Below are positions 57,190 to 64,000 of a stretch of 64,000 nucleotides of DNA, in pieces. The stretch lies in the NCBI RefSeq assembly GCF_016906535.1, contig NC_057383.1, positions 682,001-746,000 on the forward strand, in the 5' to 3' direction. Origin of the DNA: Rhizoctonia solani (lineage: Eukaryota > Basidiomycota > Agaricomycetes > Cantharellales > Ceratobasidiaceae). Both the position numbers and the translations under genes were made by a program. Positions within the stretch are counted from its first letter, which is position 1, and the number at the start of each line of letters is the position of its first letter. The notes below the pieces were generated by a model. That model saw only the letters and a list, made by a program, of their open reading frames with translations. It did not search any database and was not told the DNA's origin.

Positions 57190-60100
57190 GCGGTTGGCGG
57201 GAGGTGATCTTGGTCTTTCTTGTTGTGTTTCGTTGACTTGTATTTCGTTTGTACATTAGTAGTAAGCTATTAGATACATGATTTATTTACGTTCTCGTGT
57301 AATTTTATTATGTAGATCGCCTTTCCAAAAGATAGTGCTTTGGCTCTCCTCACTTGGATAGGGAAGTACATTAGCATACATATATGGTTCAAACCACGCA
57401 ATGCATATGCCGTCTCGAATGAGGGAAGTGCCTTGCGAACGACCCTGAGCTAATAATTCCCTCGCGATCCTCATTTCGTCCCGATTGCAACAGTTTTCTG
57501 CTCTAGCGTGTGAACTCGAACCATTGAGAGAGTGCAATGGGTACCGACCATGTTGCCCCCGAGAAATCATCAAATCCAATATCAAACTTTTGCCTACTGT
57601 CTGAAAATAATCCACACGCAGCAACCGCTCTCCATTCACACCTCAGCCCACTACTCCCACCTGAAGGAACCGGATAGATCTCTTCTCCGAGCACAACACA
57701 AATGCCACAGAGCAGCGCGCGTACATCTTACTTGCGCGTTGCGTACACTACGCGCAATCGAACGATTCCGGTACGGTCCCAATGGTACGAGGGTGCGATT
57801 AGAGATGCCCCCACTCTGTAGCCGCCCCGAAGCAAGTAGCACTACTCCATCTCCCTAAAATCTCTAAACACATTGAGTTCTTCCGGCTTCGGCACCGCAC
57901 TAGCACAAACCGTTGACAGACGCGTTCGTGCATGGTCAATTTTGTCGATTGGGACTTCTTGAGCGTCTGTTGAGCAAATTTAGGAAGAGCAATTCCATTG
58001 TCCTGCTTCGCCGGGGGAAAGGTCTGATGCTACTGAGTACGTTAGTGAAAGGTACAGGCGCGACGAGCAATTCATCACGCATACATGTTGGGAAACTGTA
58101 CAAGCCGGTCTCTAGTCACCGAGCATGTCTATCATGAACGCTCACTGCCGTAGGATCCGCAGTGATCCGTTAATACGGCGCCCAAGCTAGGCTAAAATTA
58201 AGCATTCCCCATGCATGCACGCGCAGTGATGCCGACGTCACGAGAGACCCATGCCGAGTGCATACACGCAGCATTATTTCCCATCCTATTTGCGCTTCTC
58301 CCGCTTGGATTCCTATATAATTCATATCGTTGATACCCATTCAAGGGACACGACGCCTATGCTGTGCAAGAGAAGCTCGCGAAGCTTTCGAAGGGTGTGC
58401 GAGGGATCGACACGGTGTTGATCAATGTAACTGAGCGCGGTCGACTCTTTGGGCTACGGACTCGCGCCACATGAGGCATGGGTGCTTCCGAGTCGGACGA
58501 TCTGGTTCTGAGCGTGTAGCGCGAATCGCATTAAGCGCCTCTTATTGAAGGATGCCCTTGGCTCTTGCTATTGAAGTTGCTGATGGAGCGTCAGGCGTTC
58601 ATCGGGTCCAGATTACAAGCGCGTATTAGGGTGCTTATTATGAAGAGGACCCTGATTTTGATCCCTCTGTTATTCAGTTGTCGTTGGTCCCGATTTCCGA
58701 CCCATCATAATTATCCTCAAGCACCGGCCAACCGAGTTCAAACTTCAAAGAAACTCAACATGCAACGCTTCATATCATTACCTACGTGTTCTAGACTGTA
58801 TCGGTCACCATGGACAACCTCCGCCGAGAGCTAATAACCACCAACCCTGAATCGCACAATAAATAGGCGACTTCCCAATTCGGAGATGCGCAACAATCCG
58901 CAGGGAGCTGATCTCATGGTCTGCGTCATGTATGCACCGCTCGGATCGTAGTCGCGGCCATCTCGGCGAGTTTCGATAGAGGCAGGTGTCGAGCATGTTG
59001 GGTTTTAGTCCATGACATACATACATACCCAATTTAACTACACGATTGTGCCTGGTTCGACATTCTTCTTGTGCCTAGGACGTGGGAAACTTGGTCTCGT
59101 GTGTGCTTGACGAGAGATGGGGAAGCGTCGTTGGGGTATGTACCTCAACCCTGCATAGACGCTCGGGTGTATAAATGACTAATGACTAATGAGGCGAGGA
59201 TAAGGTGCTCTCACGCTTTGTTACTCGCTTAGGTTGCTCGATTTAGCTTTCTTAGTGGAGTGTCTGGAATTCCGTTTCCAGACGCGTCAACCGCAAAGTC
59301 ATGTGATTAAAATGTGTCGCGAATTCAGACTCACAATGATTAAAGTTATCTGATGTTTCTAGCTACTGTATGTACAAGCCTGTGTGACTTCAGTTTAGAA
59401 CAATTGACTCTGGCCCCTTGGTTCGTGGGTCGGGTAGTGTGACTGTCCGAGACTGGTTCTTCGGCCACAGGAATTCATTCAGCTCTACCCGCTCACCTCC
59501 ATGTGGATCCTGAGTACCTTTCACAGTTATGAAAATTCTCACGGATTATTATATTAATGGTTATATATATACTACATCATAAGAGTTATTCATTGTGCAT
59601 TTTGAGTCAGGATTGTGGTGCTTAAAACTTGGTCGTCTGTTATAAGTTTGCATAGCAGAAGAGGCCAAGGTGGCGTTACAGAGATCAATGCAAGAATTCC
59701 TTTAACTGAAAAAGAAGAATTCGTGCTCTGCTGAAACCGAAAAGGCTCAGAATCTCCTTGGAGTGCCACATGGCCCTCATAATATTTGGGCGCCCACGCC
59801 CACCAAAGATCTACAGAGATATTTGTTCTTTGAATACTTATCCTGATTAAGGTAGCTTTCACAAAATAAGTCAAATATGAGCTGAGGTGAAGGCGACAGT
59901 TGAGACTAATACACCAACAATCTAGAGAGCCAGGATAACAGTTTGCTCATTGTCATAAGAGATTGAGTAGATGAATGCATGGTGGAGGTTCTTGAGGATG
60001 GATGTACTTGATCTAAGAGCCACGAAGTCACAAACGCAATAAGGCGAGCTATAGTTGATTGAGAAATTGTATAAGGATCTAACATGGGTAGGGGTGAACA

Positions 60101-60849
60101 GGTTAGTCTATTGTTCGGAGAGCTCTATTGAAAAGGCTTTTCTGAAATAGCTATCATTCCCTGCACTTGATACGGTACTAGATCTAGTTAGCATTTTGTG
60201 GGCAACATAATTGAGTCCTATCGATCCAGGTGACCGAATCGAGTCCACTGGCGGATCCTTTTAATATTTAACTTTTTAATTTCTCACCTTTCTAGGTTTT
60301 GTAACTCGTCGAAATCACCACACTCTCAAGGTCATCTGTATTTGCCGGCTAAGACTTATGTATGGATTAGCTCCATTGGAAACGCAATAAGTTACACAAT
60401 CATGAAATGATAAGACAGTCGGTCCTGAATGACCACCGAGGACAGCAATTATATGTATGGTGGGAGACTATTAATATATATGAAGAGTTTCGTCCATAAT
60501 TCAAGGATACTGCGAGCGGGTTATTAGTTCTCAGTTGACAGCGTAGTGCAATCTGTCCTCATATGAAAGCTCACCAAGGCGTCCACTTTATTGTGCACAA
60601 TGTTAAATATCAACCATGTGCAAGGTGGCCAGCACCGCCATTCTTTATGTATTGATTGGTACATCAGACCCAGTTTCAGCGGACACCCACGCTTTGTTAG
60701 CTCACAGAAAAAACAACTAGAAACACTCGGTATCATGAACTGGTATGATGTGGATGCATATTGCTAACCGAGAGTAAGTTTTCCGTTGCAACAGTGGCTT
60801 GAGCTTAAGCTTCGGACATAGCCAGTAACATGCATGATATAATCTAGAG
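57190..60849. other. Long non-coding stretch
   Basis: About 3.7 kb with no gene I can support. Short frames (for example 57283-57639 minus and 59590-59874 minus) have no family features. AT-rich parts, no clear LTR or inverted-repeat boundary found. Confidence 0.45.
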
Positions 60850-61952
60850 ATGGGATCAATGTGGCAGTGCTCATCTAACTTTGACGTGATGCCTTCTGCT
60901 ATACGCGATACTCATGATTACGCTGCGGTCGTTGACTTGACACGAATGGAGGGTGACCTTCTTCCTGCGCCTTTGACCTCACGAACCTCTAGACCTAGGT
61001 TGTCCCCCCAACTACCGGGCAGACGTACAAGCCCCAGAGCTCAAAGGCTAGCTACTAGGTCCGGAAGTCGCTCCGTTTATTCGAGTTCCGTTGTGCCTCG
61101 ACATACTTCACGAACAGCTCCCTTATCATTCGGAAGCCAAGCATCCAAGTATATAAGTAAGATTACGGGTGCTCCCATCTCATCACATCCAAGTAACATG
61201 GTACCTATCGACATGTTCGCACAAATGCACCCAGACTATATCGACTATGACCCAGTGTCCACGTTTCTATCTGATTCCGAGAACACATCCGAAGATACGG
61301 GCATTGATAGCTCTCTTAGGAAGCATAAAGTAACATTACTGGATGTGGACGATCTTGAGGAACGAGGGCCATTGCTATCCGAATATATGTGCCCAATTTG
61401 TTATTGCCCGCCTCGAAACGCGGTAGTTACTCTGTGAGTGGTGGTTTGTGATTCGATTCATCGTGCCCATAATTGATCCTTTCGGATTGCTTTGTTTGAT
61501 AATATGCTCATAAATATGGCTTCATATAAAAAAATCATTCATTCACATCGTATTGACCATATTTCCTATTTTGGGTGTCATTGACACATCTTTGACCCTG
61601 ACCTGGGTGTCCACTTCGAATACCACCTTTGTGATGAACTTGCTCAACACCCCTTTCCTTACACCGCAGGTGTGGACACATCCTTTGTGGTCCATGTCTA
61701 CACGGCGCTGCAACGGCGCGTCAATCTGCAGGCCAACCGCTCTGCCCTGTTTGCCGAACGCCTATACCGAGCTTACGATTTGCACTTCCGTCCATCGAGT
61801 TCAACCTGAATCCAAATGTTCCACTTAACGTTATGAACTGGGACCAGACATTCAGCGCAAACGCCAACAACAAGGACAGTGTGGAGGACAAATGGGACCC
61901 AATGCGATCCGGAGTGATCGGATTGGAGATATTGACGGTTAACAAGATCTAG
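60850..61952 (+). CDS. RING-finger protein (E3 ubiquitin ligase type), copy 2
   Basis: Two exons (60850-61433, 61670-61952) give 288 residues. The RING finger is again split by an intron at exactly the same codon: YMCPICYCPP | CGHILCGPCLHGAA ... PLCPVCRTPI. The shared C-terminal motif WDPMRSGVIGLEILTV is present. The N-terminal part is diverged from copy 1 (Ser/Arg-rich, then acidic), with SEYMCPIC common to both. Intron 236 nt. It is read convergently with the second CHAT gene. Function probably as for copy 1, ubiquitin transfer to an unknown target. Confidence 0.82.
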
Positions 61953-62754
61953 AACTGCGACCCCTGCATTTATCTTAAGCTTGTTTGGTGTTCGTTGCCA
62001 GGCAACTAGTGTTTGCAAATTATTGTAGCCTGTATCCGTTCGTATCTTTATTAACACTCCAAGTAGGAGAGTCTCCGTTTTATCAAAGGTTGTGACCGTA
62101 GCCAGACCTGTGCACCATAGGCAGTTTCCTTTATGTTCATAGATAGTTTATTGAATGGCCTTGATCCCATAGTACAAAAAAAGCCATCGCATGTACCTGT
62201 TCATATCACCCAAGGACTTTCAATAGATATCTTGTTACATGAGCTTGGAGAAGAGGCTTAAATGTTCAAACCCCGGAATTCAATGGTCGACTGGGTGCGA
62301 TTGCTTTTGGTTTGAGCTAGTACGAGTGCAAGGAAGCGCATCCAATTAATTGTCTGTAATAGTCGCTCCGAAATACTGGGTAAGGTTCATTATATTTGGA
62401 CTTCCATACCGATTCGTATTTAACCGAGTTCATCCAGTTTCTGTAGATCTCCCCTTTTCTAACCACGTAGAACTACAATCTTGCCAATAAGAATCGCAAT
62501 TAGGGCTTTCAGATCACTTTCACTTTAATAGGTTATATCATGTCTCTTTATTTATTACCACGTTCGAGCGCCAGGTTGAGCCCCCGTCTCTTAACAACTA
62601 GCTAAAGGCAAGTTTTATTCTAGTCGGATAATTCAGACAGCATATTCATGCATCGGGAGCACATTATCCATACAACGTTATGAAGCATGTAAATGCGGAG
62701 TCAAGGATAAAAAACATGTTAACAGAGCGATGCACAGAAGCCTTTCGCATACAA
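61953..62754. other. Intergenic region between convergent genes
   Basis: About 800 bases with no gene recognised; both 3' untranslated regions should lie here. Confidence 0.5.
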
Positions 62755-64000
62755 TTATGAGCCTATATGAATGTGGGGCACCCAGCGTCCAAATTCCACC
62801 TCTCCAATCTGGTCTCGCAATTGGGCGACAGAGCTATGAAGTGCTTTGCCTGCTTCTCCGTTTCCAAGCTTCCCCTCTTTCAGCAGATTGGCGTATACTT
62901 TCTCTGCTACCAATGGTGCGTCTATGTCTTTCACGGACCACATGGTCCCAATGACACTAGTATATCCAGCCATAAGCATCCCTGATGCAAGATGAATTGC
63001 CTCATCTGGCAGCCTCGCATCACCAGTCGCAGTCTGACATGCGGAGAGGAATGCCAGTCCTTTGTTCTTGAATGATCGGAGATTGATGGAGGCCAGGTTC
63101 AGTATGCCATCATGGAGGAGAAATCCACTCTCGCTTGGATCTTCAGCACTTTGGTAAGCGTGGCAAGCGAGGTGAACCCAGTCGTGTTTGTCCATCGCAT
63201 CTAGCACACCTTTGATAGTTGCTTCATCGCCTGCAGATTCTGAGAATCCAACGTAGCCTATCCTTTTGGTATGCTCCTTTATATATGCAAGTTCCTTGGC
63301 TGTGCCAGGTAATTCATCCAACCCATGTATTGGCGCAGCCCCCTGCCCTACCCCAAGTATTTGGGACCCTGGTGCAAGGGATGTAGGAGAGCATGAGATA
63401 AGAGCGGCGAGGGTTGGAGTGTAAGATGAAATTGTATACTTATATACTCTTGAGTTCGGTTGATCGTAATCCCCAGCTGCATGAAGTGGGAGGAACGACA
63501 CTATGCCCGTTGAGCACCAGGTTATATGCGGTAGGTCACCTGGTGGTACGATATTCTGAGATTACGTTAGTACTAAGGAACTATCACCAATATGACACGT
63601 ACAGTATGTCCAAGAAAGTCCAGGATGGGTTTAACAACACTGTACCAGAGAAGTTTCAATACAGCCCCAAAGTTATCCTTTGAATCTTGCTCCTGTCTCG
63701 GCCTAGGTCGTAGCTTGATATCGCGCTGTCTCAATCCCTGATGAGCAAGTGATTTATGTATCTCTTCCCGTGCGTAACAAGCTTTCTCGTATGAAAACAT
63801 AGGAAGTGGGACAAAATCGATCTGTTCTTTCCCGGGCTGAGCAATAAGTACATCGCATCTGGCTTTGTGGATGTTGATTACAGCGATGGGGCCATTTCGG
63901 GCAGCATGAACAAGCTTGTTTATCTTCATTGGCTGAAGGAAGTCTTCAAACCCATGGAGCCGACGTATTTGGTCCAATAGGTCATTGTACTCATGAGCTA
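62755..64000 (-). CDS. CHAT-domain protein, copy 2 (5' end beyond the window)
   Basis: Two exons are visible: 63555-62755 and from 63603 to the right edge, about 400 residues. The CHAT domain is complete with ITWCSTGIVSFLPLHAAG, catalytic His in WVHLACHAY and Cys in LSACQTATGDARLPDEAIHLASG, and it ends GRWVPHIHIGS, almost as in copy 1. Upstream lies the same helical linker (HAARNGPIAVINI, WYSVVKPILDFLGHT). The intron is placed as in copy 1. Whether it carries a TPR array is unknown because that part lies outside. It is a caspase-like peptidase by family. Confidence 0.88.

Overview
The window looks like nuclear DNA of a filamentous basidiomycete. Genes are broken by many introns of about 45-65 nt with GT-AG (twice GC-AG) borders, proteins match general fungal families, and the accessory content (TPR-CHAT proteins, Zn2Cys6 regulators with a fungal transcription-factor domain, chromovirus retrotransposons) fits an agaricomycete. 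I suspect a Rhizoctonia/Ceratobasidium relative, but that is an impression and not something the sequence proves.

Layout. (1) 238-2901: CAF-1 WD40 subunit (CAC2/CHAF1B type). (2) 2.9-16.9 kb: a transposon graveyard. It holds a full-length, coding-intact Ty3/gypsy chromovirus (6519-12950, perfect 5-bp target duplication, gag and pol joined by a canonical -1 slippery heptamer). Two solo LTRs of a related family lie on either side in opposite orientation, each with a perfect 5-bp duplication. Two non-autonomous inverted-repeat transposons with 3-bp duplications are also present, one of them split by a solo LTR. (3) 17.0-22.5 kb: a GDP-fucose transporter, a CTP-dependent diacylglycerol kinase (one apparent base lost) and GDP-L-fucose synthase, so two steps of the GDP-fucose route lie 5 kb apart. 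(4) 23.1-27.3 kb: two divergent paralogues of unknown function whose promoters and first exons form a 912-bp inverted repeat that ends inside the first intron of both. (5) 28.6-35.2 kb: MRE11 and a SNF2/RING translocase, convergent. (6) 35.7-39.9 kb: a 14-exon Zn2Cys6 regulator and a small protein with a KPWE motif (PEX39-like guess). (7) 42-64 kb: an accessory block with repeated gene types: a broken Zn2Cys6 copy, a TPR-CHAT protein with twelve near-identical 45-residue repeats, a second Zn2Cys6 gene with a 5-nt micro-exon and a disturbed frame, two RING-finger genes and a second CHAT protein running off the right edge. Solo LTRs and other insertions are interspersed, some exposed by comparing the duplicated copies.

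How it fits together. Housekeeping genes (chromatin assembly, DNA repair, lipid and sugar-nucleotide metabolism) sit in the left and middle parts. The right third looks like a fast-evolving locus in which CHAT (caspase-like) proteins with recombining repeats, RING ubiquitin-ligase-like proteins and Zn2Cys6 regulators occur together and in duplicate. This is the part most likely to hold an undescribed system, possibly self/non-self recognition or regulated proteolysis; the function is inferred and not shown. Exon coordinates were derived by hand from splice motifs, reading frame and remembered family similarity. No alignment or search was run.
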